A stretch of 46,762 nucleotides of DNA from positions 1-46,762 of the forward strand of contig JAJYNS010000059.1 in assembly GCA_021786195.1 (NCBI GenBank). Direction: 5' to 3'. This stretch comes from Actinomycetes bacterium (lineage in GTDB: Bacteria > Actinomycetota > Acidimicrobiia > Acidimicrobiales > Bog-793). The notes under the pieces were generated by a model that did not search any database, was not told the DNA's origin, and was given only the letters and a program-made list of their open reading frames with translations. Both the position numbers and the translations under genes were made by a program. The stretch's first letter is position 1. Every line of letters begins with the position of its first letter. Positions 16,501-23,635 of the stretch are shown here, piece by piece.

Positions 16501-18991
16501 TCAGCACGAGCATCGACTCCGGCTCGCTCAGGCCGAGGGGGCCGTCGGCGAGCTGGCGCACGACCTCGAGGGCGGCGACCGGCTCGCCGTGGCCGACGAG
16601 CCGCAGCAGCTCGCCGACCGCGGGGCTGCGCGAGGAGTCCGGTGCCAGCGTGGCCCCTTCCTTCCGCACGCGGGCGAGCCCGAGCGGGACGAGGTACCCC
16701 TCGACGAGCGAGCGAAGCTGGCCGCGGGAGAGCGCCGCGGGGCCGAGCCGGCCGGGGGCGATCACCTCCTCGAGCAGGCGCCGCAGCAGTCGCTCGCCGA
16801 CGAGCTCGCCCCGGGGCGCCACCTCGAGGTGGCGCGGGTGGAGCCCGGAGAGGAGCGGCTCGACGAGGTGGGGGAGCTGGCGCTCGAAGGTCATCCCGGC
16901 GATCGAGGGCAGGTCCGGGCCCGCCGGGGCGGTCGTGCCGGCGGCGGGCGGCGGGTAGACGACGCGGCCGGAGAAGTAGGCACGGCGCAGGAGCTCCCGG
17001 GCGAGCGCCTGGTCGGCCTCGCTCGCCTGCTCGAGGACGGCGGCGAGGTCCCCCCGACCTTCGTCGCGCGCCGCGGCGAGGACGATCCGCCGGCTGTGGA
17101 TGTCGAGGAGCGTGTCGACCTCCTCGGCCGAGAGCGCGGCGGGGACCCAGAACGCGACGCGGCCGGGAAGCTCCTCCTGGCGCTTCGCGCCGTCCGGTGT
17201 GCCCCTGCCGACGGGCGGGGGAGCGGCCGCGAGCCTCCGGGCGTGCTCGAGCGCCGCGGCGGCGTCGGTCGGCTCGAGCTCGCCGACGATCAGGCAGCCC
17301 TCTGCTCCGGCCTCGAGCGCGGAGCGGGCCAGCTCCTGGACCTCGGCGGGGCCGAGCTCGAGGACCCGAGCCGTGCCGACCACGACCGCTCTCAGCGTGT
17401 TCTGCCAGAGGGTCTCCCGGCGTGACGCGCCGACCTCGGCCAGCAGCTGGAGGGGCAGAGCCGGCGACGAGCCAACCTCGGCGCAGGTGGCGACGAGCCT
17501 GCGGTCGCCGGGGCTCAGCTCGGCGCGGGCCGCGGCGAGCCGCTCTCGCACCACGAGCGCGGCGTCGGCGCCGAGCTCGACCCGGTAGGTGGCCGGGGGC
17601 CCCGGCTCCTGGACGACGTAGGCGCCCCGGGTCGCGAGGCGTTGGAGCACCGCCTGCTCGAGATAGGAGGCGTTGGCCTCAGGCTCGACCTCGCTGACCC
17701 TCACGAGGAGCAGCGCCGCGAGCTCGGCCGCAGTCCGGGGGCGCTCGATCCCCGACACCGACTGGAGGCAGAGGAGCTTCACCGCTCTCAGCGCGAGCCC
17801 TTCGTCGCCGGCATCGACGAGCTCGGCCGCCGCCCGCTCGTAATAAGGGACGACCGTGTCGGCGAGGCGAGCCGTCTCCGCCCGCTCGTGCAGCCTCCCC
17901 GAGAAGTGGTCGTAGAGGCGGTCCGGCGTCACGAGCTCCGAGTAAGGCCGTCCAAGGTCAGCCGACACCTGCGCGCAGATGAACTCGACGACGCCTCGGC
18001 TCTGGGAGAGCAGGAAGCGGAGCCCCTCGAGCAGGTCGAGGGTGCCGGCGTGCAGCGGGTAGCAGCGGGAGAAGCGCTCGGCGTCCACGCCTCCGCCGGG
18101 ATGTGCCCGCTCGATCTCCGACCGCGCCCGGTCTACCCACCCCTCCGCCCCGGGGCGCAGGCGCACGAGCCGCCCCCGGACGAGGTCCTCGACGTGGCGC
18201 ATCGAGAGCGTGAGGCTCGGCCGGAAACGGTCGCGGATCCGGGCGAGCTCGCGGCGGCTGACGTTGGCGACCTCCTCGATGCTCTCCTGGAGCGCGCAGC
18301 AGACGACGACGGGCCGATCCCGGACCCACTCTCCGAGGAACTGCAGGTAGCGGAGGTCCTCGGTGAGGGCCGGGCCTCGCTTGGCACGGAGGAACTCGCT
18401 GAGCTCGTCCACGAGCAGGACGAGCCCTTCGGCCCCGCCGGCGAGCACCGCCTCGAGCAGGGCGTCCCAGGTGGCGAGGCGGTCGGCGCCCTCCAGGCCC
18501 GGCGACTGCGACCCGTCCGGTCCGGGCCCGGCCCAGGCACCGGGCGAGGCCCGCGTCCCACCGGCCTCTCCGCGGAGGGCACGCCGGGTCCTGGCGGCGA
18601 TGACGTCCTCGAGCGAGGCCTCGGCGCGGTACTCGACGAGGGGCACGGCGACGGCGGTCGACCGCCGAGCCGAGCGGGCGAGCTCCCGCAGGCCTGGGCT
18701 CCACGACCCGGCCGCCACGGCGCGCCGGGGGTCCGCGAGCAGCTCGCCCAGGGCCGCCAGGAAGTGCGACTTTCCCGAGCCGAACGGCCCCACGACGAAG
18801 AACGCGGCGCCGCTGCCGCCGCCGGAGCCCTTCCCGTCCGCGGCGCCCGCCGCGTCCAGCACGGCGGCGAGGCTCTTTTCGACGTCACCGGTAAGCACGA
18901 GATCGGAGAGCCGGCCGGACGTGCCGTCGAGACGGACGACGGGTTCGACCTGGGTGAGCTCGACCAGCTCGCCGACGGTCGGGCCGGTCAT
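13580..18991 (-). CDS. Fused PglY/BrxC-like P-loop ATPase and PglZ-domain protein
   Basis: An 1803-residue protein. The N-terminal ATPase has Walker A GPFGSGKS (68-75, K74) and Walker B VLLVDELSEFL (191-201, D195-E196). Then come LQESIEE (234-240), RIRDRF (251-256) and a YPLH block. This order resembles the DUF6079/PglY-BrxC family of BREX systems. A long helical middle follows, with a CHCGF cysteine motif near residue 1125. A Gly/Pro/Ser-rich linker runs over about 1275-1350. The C-terminus is a PglZ-type alkaline-phosphatase fold: LLVDAMRAD with D1615, PTRTAES (T1649), VLADHGF with D1764-H1765, and YVHGG with H1783. ATG 18991 is chosen because it overlaps the TPR gene stop by 4 bp and gives a normal ATPase N-terminus. 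In known BREX systems these are separate genes beside a methyltransferase. Here they are fused and alone. A defence role is inference. Confidence 0.85.
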   Translation of the reverse strand: MTGPTVGELVELTQVEPVVRLDGTSGRLSDLVLTGDVEKSLAAVLDAAGAADGKGSGGGSGAAFFVVGPFGSGKSHFLAALGELLADPRRAVAAGSWSPGLRELARSARRSTAVAVPLVEYRAEASLEDVIAARTRRALRGEAGGTRASPGAWAGPGPDGSQSPGLEGADRLATWDALLEAVLAGGAEGLVLLVDELSEFLRAKRGPALTEDLRYLQFLGEWVRDRPVVVCCALQESIEEVANVSRRELARIRDRFRPSLTLSMRHVEDLVRGRLVRLRPGAEGWVDRARSEIERAHPGGGVDAERFSRCYPLHAGTLDLLEGLRFLLSQSRGVVEFICAQVSADLGRPYSELVTPDRLYDHFSGRLHERAETARLADTVVPYYERAAAELVDAGDEGLALRAVKLLCLQSVSGIERPRTAAELAALLLVRVSEVEPEANASYLEQAVLQRLATRGAYVVQEPGPPATYRVELGADAALVVRERLAAARAELSPGDRRLVATCAEVGSSPALPLQLLAEVGASRRETLWQNTLRAVVVGTARVLELGPAEVQELARSALEAGAEGCLIVGELEPTDAAAALEHARRLAAAPPPVGRGTPDGAKRQEELPGRVAFWVPAALSAEEVDTLLDIHSRRIVLAAARDEGRGDLAAVLEQASEADQALARELLRRAYFSGRVVYPPPAAGTTAPAGPDLPSIAGMTFERQLPHLVEPLLSGLHPRHLEVAPRGELVGERLLRRLLEEVIAPGRLGPAALSRGQLRSLVEGYLVPLGLARVRKEGATLAPDSSRSPAVGELLRLVGHGEPVAALEVVRQLADGPLGLSEPESMLVLNACERSGLVERWRGRRRVEGVFITLTAQDRIGAGELAEPEVRARVPTLGPICGPGPFEPWSASTQRVAWDYAKAWLAERREQVAEVKSGLAALAELPTLAAAKPGALLADLETVGALLAACDDQQAAPAGLRQLVDAATDPPALLAASRRVAAAARFCRDELRRWDAAAAYLTHPDLVVPEEDAGLVALLERARRLLGEVLELAAEERLGELDAANRELRTAYLAAYQEAHDRYYAAIGPADLRRVRSDDRYRALSALSGVGAVAVPDDRVKVDRYLQAAVPEPCHRRIDLELAWKPRCHCGFSLGDRPPVLEGEAALEMAERGVRQHLAELARPEQLERISSAIGDLERLGRDELAADLGRLIELAGRPDRASCSEVASLVGPELVAVLRDVLGGGRLIATRDLAELREDLIGRRYTKRRLLELFSSWVDPGGDLPPGAFVEVADSSERPGPVRPGTAPGGPGERARGGVGASVVPGGSSAAGGEVGQTFSPAGSHRRRPAPPAGGDGLPASSATGAFLAGRYPSLAALLPFHQQADAFWLSAWWAGRAGAPAWLPAGLLAEGAWLAEASEAALADADALEELAELDARVSEASVLGRQVAETLEVATLPLAGIVEILREERLFRYPLRLAADQLLRRLPADWQIAEQLDAQQLGARHALAGEAELAPVRLLIDAARHLWAAERELADATCRELVEGLYPDHLAPAFELLSRAELALVGAALVGSDAVEALRGGATRLRRQAEAVFRRQADAGFPGCMLVHEIGQRVVEPLLAEHGRVAVLLVDAMRADVSARLLPALRRTLPGRRLTRRWAVVPEPTRTAESLAALSLGRPVPGGSAQGEGTEPARPFAHLGHEVAVVVGADRDHRAEEVRALWDAGPPISVAVATGLDERLHRSSVEPAALVDEAAVALDRRAVASLGALRADVPLVVLADHGFRENPRWGQGPEGRYVHGGCSLEECVVPVLVFGPRGP

Positions 18992-19959
18992 CCCGCCCCG
19001 GGGGACGGCAGCTTCCTCAGGGCGCCGAAGACCGCCCCCCGGCGCGCCCCGGCGCGGGGGAGGATCTCCTCGAGCGTCCTGCGCAGCTCCTCGGTCGCCC
19101 CTCGCTGGCCCTGGAGGTGGACGTAGGTGCGGAACAGGACGAGGTCCTGGGGGTCCTCCGCGAGGCAGCCTCCGAGCACGGCTGCCGCCTCGTCGAGGCG
19201 GCCGGCCCGCCGCAGGGCGAAGCCGTGCATCTTCCGGGCGTAGAGGTCGCCGTGGAGCCGGGCGCGCTCGCCCCAGGCCTCGGCGGCGTCGGCCTCCTGG
19301 CCCCGGTCGGAGCGCAGCCTCGCGAGCACGGCCATCAGGTGCCGGTTGGCGCGGCCGGTGCTCTTCAGCAGCACGGCGACCTCGCGGTCGCGCTGCTCGG
19401 GCGGCAGCCGCGCCAGCCGGGCCTCGACGAGCTTGGCGTGGGCCCACTCGTCGTCGGGGGCCCGCTCGTGCGCACGGGCGTACATCGCCTCCGCCTCGTC
19501 GAGATCGCCCGCCTTCTGCGCGATGTCGCCGAGGACCACCCAGGGCGTGGCCCCCTCGGCGTCCCGCTCGGCCGCCCGGGCCGCCGAGCCGCGGGCGCCG
19601 GCGAGGTCGCCGAGCCGCAGGCGGCACCGGGCGAGCTGGAGCAGGGTCCAGGTGGAGCGGTCACCGAGCGCGTCCGCGTCCTGGTAGGCGCGGGCGGCCT
19701 CGGACCAGCGGCGCGCCCGGTAACAGAGGTCGCCCCGGATCCTCGAGCTGAAGGGCGACGCGCCAGCGATCGCCTCGGCCCGCTCGAGCGCCTCGGCCGA
19801 CTCCTCGAGCCGGCCGCGGCGCAGCTGCACGTCGGCGAGCTGGGCGAGCGCCGGCGCGTGCTCGGGGGAGCGGCTGAGGAGGCCCTCCAGCGCGATGACG
19901 GCGCCGTCGAGGTCCCCGGCACGCTTGAGTCGCAGCGCCTCTTCGAGGCCGTTTGGCAC
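18988..19959 (-). CDS. TPR-repeat protein coupled to the ATPase-PglZ gene
   Basis: A 323-residue soluble protein built of tetratricopeptide-like helix pairs over most of its length, with repeated A..L...G....A....  patterns. Examples are LKRAGDLDGAVIALEGLLSR, LRRGRLEESAEALERAEAIA, RLGDLAGARGSAARAAERD and QKAGDLDEAEAMYARAHERA. It probably acts as a protein-interaction scaffold. The GTG at 19959 is preceded by TAGTCT and 7 nt, so the transcript is likely leaderless and this gene is the first of the operon. Its stop overlaps the ATG of the ATPase-PglZ gene (ATGA), implying a fixed stoichiometry and a functional partnership. I know of no TPR protein among the standard BREX components. Confidence 0.85.
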   Translation of the reverse strand: MPNGLEEALRLKRAGDLDGAVIALEGLLSRSPEHAPALAQLADVQLRRGRLEESAEALERAEAIAGASPFSSRIRGDLCYRARRWSEAARAYQDADALGDRSTWTLLQLARCRLRLGDLAGARGSAARAAERDAEGATPWVVLGDIAQKAGDLDEAEAMYARAHERAPDDEWAHAKLVEARLARLPPEQRDREVAVLLKSTGRANRHLMAVLARLRSDRGQEADAAEAWGERARLHGDLYARKMHGFALRRAGRLDEAAAVLGGCLAEDPQDLVLFRTYVHLQGQRGATEELRRTLEEILPRAGARRGAVFGALRKLPSPGAG

Positions 19960-19966
19960 GCGCCAG

Positions 19967-19972
19967 AGACTA
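19967..19972 (-). promoter_or_regulatory. -10 hexamer of a leaderless promoter for the TPR/ATPase-PglZ operon
   Basis: On the minus strand TAGTCT lies 7 nt before the GTG of the TPR gene. The spacing matches the other leaderless genes of the window. No ribosome-binding sequence is present, which agrees with a leaderless start. Confidence 0.45.
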
Positions 19973-20028
19973 CGACGGCCGGGGACCTGCCGGTCCCACC
20001 GCCGCGGCCGGGCGGCCGGGACGGAGGG

Positions 20029-20904
20029 TTAGGCGGGTCCGAGACCCGCCAGCCTCGGCACGACCGGGGCCCAGGTCGTCTCGAGCCACCTCGCCGGCTC
20101 CGGACCGATGGAGCGGGCGACGACGGTGTGCACGCCGGCGGCGGCGAGCGCGTCAGCCTTGCGGAGGATCTCGTCGGGCCCGGCGTCGTCCGGGACGTCG
20201 ATCGACGCCGTCACCTCGATCGAGGACGGGTCCCGGCCGACCTCCTCGCAGTGGCGGCCCAGCACCTGGAGCTTGCGCTCGACGCCGGGGGCGTCCTCGA
20301 AGAAGTTGCAGGCGTCGGCGTACTTCGCCACGATGCGGAGCGTCCTCCTCTCGCCCCCGCCCCCGACGAGGATGCGTGGCCGGGGCGAGGAGACGGGCGA
20401 AGGGGAGCACAGCGTCTCGGCGAGCCGGTAGTGCTTGCCCTCGTAGGGTCCGTCGTTGTCGCTCCACATCTGCAGGCAGATCTGGATTGCCTCCTCGAGC
20501 CGCTCGAAGCGCTCGGCGACCGGGGGGAAGGGGACGCCAAGGCCAAGGTGCTCGCGCTCGTACCAGGCCGCGCCGATGCCGAGCTCGGCGCGCCCGCCGG
20601 AGAGGACGTCGAGGGTGGTCACGGTCTTGGCGAGCAGGCCCGGGTGGCGGTAGGTGACGCCGGTGACGAGGACCCGCATGCGCAGTCGCTCGGTCTTGCC
20701 CGCGACGAAGCCGAGGGTCGTGTAGCCCTCGAGCATCGGCTCCTCGGCGGGCCAGACCCGGTCCATCTGGAACCAGTGGTCCATCACCGAGAGCGTGCGC
20801 ACGCCGATCGACTCGGCCGTCTGGGCGAGGGTGGCAAGCGTCGGCCCGACGCTCTCGGGCCCCCCGGGCCAGGTGAAGCGGGGTACGTGGACGTCGAGGT
20901 GCAT
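20029..20904 (-). CDS. LLM-class (luciferase-like) flavin/F420-dependent oxidoreductase
   Basis: A 291-residue TIM-barrel oxidoreductase of the bacterial luciferase superfamily. Visible family blocks are SVMDHWFQMDRVW (about 39-51), LGFVAGKTERLRMRVLVTGVTYRHPGLLAKTVTTLDVLSGGRAELGIGAAW in pieces, YEGKHYRLAETLCSPSP, and PRILVGGGGERRTLRIVAKYADACNFF. The GGGGERR loop is the usual flavin/F420 phosphate site. In actinobacteria most such enzymes use F420, which is an inference here. The ATG at 20904 has GAGGAGGAG 7 nt upstream. The substrate is unknown. It lies downstream of the MFS gene on the same strand with a 147 bp gap. Confidence 0.88.
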   Translation of the reverse strand: MHLDVHVPRFTWPGGPESVGPTLATLAQTAESIGVRTLSVMDHWFQMDRVWPAEEPMLEGYTTLGFVAGKTERLRMRVLVTGVTYRHPGLLAKTVTTLDVLSGGRAELGIGAAWYEREHLGLGVPFPPVAERFERLEEAIQICLQMWSDNDGPYEGKHYRLAETLCSPSPVSSPRPRILVGGGGERRTLRIVAKYADACNFFEDAPGVERKLQVLGRHCEEVGRDPSSIEVTASIDVPDDAGPDEILRKADALAAAGVHTVVARSIGPEPARWLETTWAPVVPRLAGLGPA

Positions 20905-20963
20905 GCGGGGCTCCTCCTCGTGGCGTGGTGCATCGGTGGGGCTCGGACCATTCCTACCCGTTG

Positions 20964-20992
20964 CGCCGGGCAGCTGCCCAGCCCGCCCGGCG
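20964..20992. terminator. GC-rich hairpin between MFS and LLM genes
   Basis: CGCCGGGC (20964-20971) pairs perfectly with GCCCGGCG (20985-20992). An alternative 12 bp self-complementary element, GGGCAGCTGCCC, lies at 20968-20979. Downstream of the MFS gene on the minus strand, it may terminate or attenuate transcription into the LLM gene. Confidence 0.3.
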
Positions 20993-21051
20993 GCCCCGGG
21001 CTCGACAGGCGTCCCGGCGAGGGGCCCGCGCCGGCGCAAGGGGCCGGTGGC

Positions 21052-22797
21052 TCAAGAGGCGCGTCTCGCCGGTACGGCCGCGAGCAGCTCCTTCTGAGCC
21101 CGGGACTCCTCGTCCTCGTGGATGTACTTCTCCCCGCGCAGCACCGACGCGAGGGCCGCGATCGCGCTCATGGCGGCCGCGAAGACGAGCACGAGCTCCA
21201 GGGCGTGCTTGAAGGACGGTCCGATGAGCGACGGGAAGTAGGCGCGGCTGGTGAGCAGCGCGGCCTGGTGCGCCGGGAGGTGCCCGAGCACCGCCGGACC
21301 GAGCAGGCTCTTCAGCGGGTTGTATCCGAGGAAGGCGGCGAAGAGATAGCCGAGCGGCGGCGACTTGGCGAGGCGGGCCGCCACGGCCGCCGGCACGCCG
21401 TGGGCGGCGAGGCCGGCGAGCATCGCGTGGGGGACCGAGGAGTTCAGCCCGAAGACGACGAGCGTGAAGAACAGCCCCATCGACAGCGGCATGCCGGCAT
21501 TGGCGAAGGTGACTCGCATCCCCGACGCGGCGCCCCGGTGCCGAGCGGGGACCGAGTTCATGATCGAAGAGGTGTTCGGCGAGGCGAACAGGCCGTTGCC
21601 CACCCCGAGCAGGAGCATGACGACGGCGAACGGCCAGTAGGAGAAGTCGGCAGGAAAGGCGAGGATCGCGGCGAACATGCCGGCGGAGAGCAGCATCCCG
21701 GCCGTCGCGAAGGGCCGCGCGCCGTGCCGGTCGGACAGGATTCCGGCGAACGGGCCCATCAGCACGAACCCGAGCGTGAACGGGATCATGAAGACCCCGG
21801 CCCACAGGGGGGTCACGGTGAAGTCGTAGCCGTGCTCGGGCAGCCAGATCCCCTGGAACCAGATCATCAGCATGAACTGGAACCCGCCTCTGCCGACCGC
21901 GGAGAGGAACTGCGCGGCATTGCCGGCGCTGAAGGCGCGGATGCGGAACAGCGACAGCCGGAACATCGGCTCGGCGACCTTCGACTCGATGAGGACGAAG
22001 ATCAGGAGGAGCGCAAGGCCGCCGAAGATCATCTCGAGCACGAAGGGGTTGCCCCAGCCCGTGAGGGAGCGCCCGTAGGGCTCGAGGGCGTAGGTGACCC
22101 CGGTGAGCAGCATGGCGAGCCCGCCGGCGAAGCTCACGTTGCCCAGCCAGTCGATCCTCGCCTTGACTCGGACGCCGATCTCCTTCAGCTTCAGGTACGC
22201 CCAGACCGTGCCGAAGGCGCCGATGGGGACGTTGACCAGGAACACCCAGCGCCAGCCGACCTGGGAGAGCAGGCCGCCGGCAAGGATCCCGAGGAACGAG
22301 CCGACGATGCTCGCGATCATGTTCGTCCCGAGCGCGAGCCCGAGCTGCTCTGCGGGGAACGCGTCCGTGATGATCGCCGCCGAGTTCGCCATCAGCAACG
22401 CGCCGCCGACCGCCTGGACCATCCTGAGGACGATGAGCTCGAGCGCGCCGGTCGAGCCCTGGCTCCAGACCGCGGACAGCAGGATCGCCGCGCCGGTGAA
22501 CCAGGCGAAACCGAGGTTGTACATCCTCACCCGGCCGAAGATGTCGCCGATCCGCCCCACCGTGACGACGACGGCCGCCATCACGAGCATGTAGCCCATG
22601 AGGATCCACAGCAGGTAGGGGAAGTTCGCCGGATCGAGCGGGTCCAGGTGGATGCCCCTGAATATGACGGGAAGCGCGATCATCAGGCTCGTCCCGTTGA
22701 GCGAGGCGAGCAGCACGCCGATCGTGGTGTTCGAGAGGACGACCCACTTGTAGCGCGGGCCGACCTCCCCCGGGCTGCTCGGCATCGTCGGGCGCAC
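21052..22797 (-). CDS. MFS drug/proton antiporter of the DHA2 (14-helix) type
   Basis: A 581-residue integral membrane protein. Long hydrophobic segments run from residue 20 to about 555, and the count is consistent with 14 helices. The loop after helix 2 has GRIGDIFGRVRMYN, the MFS motif A, and helix 5 carries GSFLGILAGGLLSQVGWRWVF, typical of EmrB/QacA antiporters. The C-terminal loop beyond helix 13 is extended (KSPPLGYLFAAFLGYNPLKS). The GTG at 22797 has GAGAGGAGG about 6 nt upstream. A palindromic operator sits just upstream, so expression is probably repressed in the absence of an inducer. Multidrug or solute export is likely; the substrate is unknown. Confidence 0.9.
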   Translation of the reverse strand: MRPTMPSSPGEVGPRYKWVVLSNTTIGVLLASLNGTSLMIALPVIFRGIHLDPLDPANFPYLLWILMGYMLVMAAVVVTVGRIGDIFGRVRMYNLGFAWFTGAAILLSAVWSQGSTGALELIVLRMVQAVGGALLMANSAAIITDAFPAEQLGLALGTNMIASIVGSFLGILAGGLLSQVGWRWVFLVNVPIGAFGTVWAYLKLKEIGVRVKARIDWLGNVSFAGGLAMLLTGVTYALEPYGRSLTGWGNPFVLEMIFGGLALLLIFVLIESKVAEPMFRLSLFRIRAFSAGNAAQFLSAVGRGGFQFMLMIWFQGIWLPEHGYDFTVTPLWAGVFMIPFTLGFVLMGPFAGILSDRHGARPFATAGMLLSAGMFAAILAFPADFSYWPFAVVMLLLGVGNGLFASPNTSSIMNSVPARHRGAASGMRVTFANAGMPLSMGLFFTLVVFGLNSSVPHAMLAGLAAHGVPAAVAARLAKSPPLGYLFAAFLGYNPLKSLLGPAVLGHLPAHQAALLTSRAYFPSLIGPSFKHALELVLVFAAAMSAIAALASVLRGEKYIHEDEESRAQKELLAAVPARRAS

Positions 22798-22812
22798 GGC
22801 GGCCTCCTCTCA

Positions 22813-22825
22813 TTAGCGTTGCTAA
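22813..22825. promoter_or_regulatory. Palindromic operator TTAGC-GTT-GCTAA
   Basis: Perfect 5 bp arms with a 3 bp spacer, 15 bp upstream of the MFS start codon and inside the probable promoter/leader. The form fits a MarR-type repressor site controlling an efflux gene. No MarR gene is next to it. The nearest regulator gene, a TetR at 25.4 kb, is not obviously related. Confidence 0.55.
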
Positions 22826-22860
22826 AGATAAGGAGCACCTGCCGTCCGCGCCAGGGTCGG

Positions 22861-22992
22861 AGGTCCCAACCCGCAGTCCGAGTGCTCGACGCGGCGGCGA
22901 AGCTCGACTACGCGCCGAACTCCCAGGCCAGGGCGCTGGCCTGCTCGGAGGACGCCTCGGTCGGCGCCATGGCCCACGACCTCGCTGGAGAC
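22861..22992 (+). pseudogene. Remnant of a LacI-family regulator
   Basis: One plus-strand frame reads RVLDAAAKLDYAPNSQARAL and then ACSEDASVGAMAHDLAGD. This matches the hinge-helix region of LacI regulators (R-V-L-x-A-x-x-x-L-x-Y-x-P-N-x-x-A-R-x-L, then a short linker and I-G-x-x-x-x-D-L). The preceding DNA-binding helix-turn-helix and the whole sugar-binding domain are missing, and there is no start codon or ribosome-binding sequence. About 40 codons remain. It is probably a decayed gene, perhaps once linked to sugar catabolism. Confidence 0.55.
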
Positions 22993-23029
22993 TGCGTCCG
23001 ATCCGGGGCGGAGCCGAGGGCGTCGGTCC

Positions 23030-23512
23030 TCACAGGAAGCGGCCGAAGAACCTCTTCTGGTCGTCTCGGCTCAGCATGCCGAGGGTGTCCCGGATCGTGT
23101 GCAGCTCGTAGGAGGTCCGGTTGCCCGGCTGGCGGGTCCACTGCTCGTGGGGCGCCGCGAGCGCCACCACGTCGTCGCCGGCGTAGAGGCGGACGACGAG
23201 CGCGGGCACCGTGCGTCCCGCCCCGGCGCCGGGGTCCCCCCGGCTCCCGAAGAGGTTGCCGAGGCGGTAGTCCCAGGTGACCGCGGTGAGCATGAGCTGT
23301 TCGCGGTACAGGCGGCGGCAGGCGTCCGCCCCGAATCCCGAGGCGTCGTGGAGGGCGATGCTTCCCGGGTCGCGCTCGCCCGCCTCGGCGAGGATGGCGC
23401 AGGCTTCGGGAAAGCCCGAGTTGGCGAGGTTCTCCCGGGAGAAGGCGTCGGACCACCACAGGTCGATGCGCGAGACGCGCAGGTCCTCGACATCGGCGAG
23501 GCGTCGCAGCAC
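23030..23512 (-). CDS. Unknown conserved-looking protein
   Basis: A 160-residue soluble protein I do not recognise. It is aromatic- and charge-rich: RIDLWWSDAFSRENLANSGF near residues 13-32, ALHDASGFGADACRRLYREQ, then MLTAVTWDYRLGNLFGS and a C-terminal TSYELHTIRDTLGMLSRDDQ. The even composition and codon usage argue that it is real. The GTG at 23512 has GAGGAT about 7 nt upstream and avoids overlap with sixA, from which it diverges by 123 bp. No signal peptide or membrane span is seen. Confidence 0.6.
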   Translation of the reverse strand: MLRRLADVEDLRVSRIDLWWSDAFSRENLANSGFPEACAILAEAGERDPGSIALHDASGFGADACRRLYREQLMLTAVTWDYRLGNLFGSRGDPGAGAGRTVPALVVRLYAGDDVVALAAPHEQWTRQPGNRTSYELHTIRDTLGMLSRDDQKRFFGRFL

Positions 23513-23623
23513 CTGCCCATCCTCGCGCGGCGCCGGGCGCTTGCCGGGGAGGGGCCCGCCCGAAGTGGCAGTCGGCGACCCGGCGCGGAGGGGCCTCGCT
23601 GACACGGCAGGCGTCGGGCGTCG

Positions 23624-23629
23624 GAGAAT
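23624..23629 (+). promoter_or_regulatory. -10-like hexamer before sixA (leaderless)
   Basis: GAGAAT, matching TATAAT at 4 of 6 positions, lies 6 nt before the GTG at 23636. There is no ribosome-binding sequence, so the transcript is probably leaderless. Confidence 0.35.
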
Positions 23630-23635
23630 GGGACC

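Noticed and set aside
13580-19959. A complete BREX or Pgl locus
   Set aside because: Only PglY/BrxC-like and PglZ-like domains are present. No PglX, PglW, BrxA, BrxB, BrxL or BrxH gene is found in the window, so it is called BREX-related at most.
22861-22992. A functional LacI regulator gene
   Set aside because: There is no helix-turn-helix, no start codon and no ligand-binding domain, so it is treated as a remnant.
19117-23280. A plus-strand open frame of nearly 1390 codons
   Set aside because: It runs antisense to the TPR, LLM and MFS genes, with the charged, His/Arg/Glu-rich low-complexity composition of a GC-rich shadow frame. Only its last part holds the LacI remnant.
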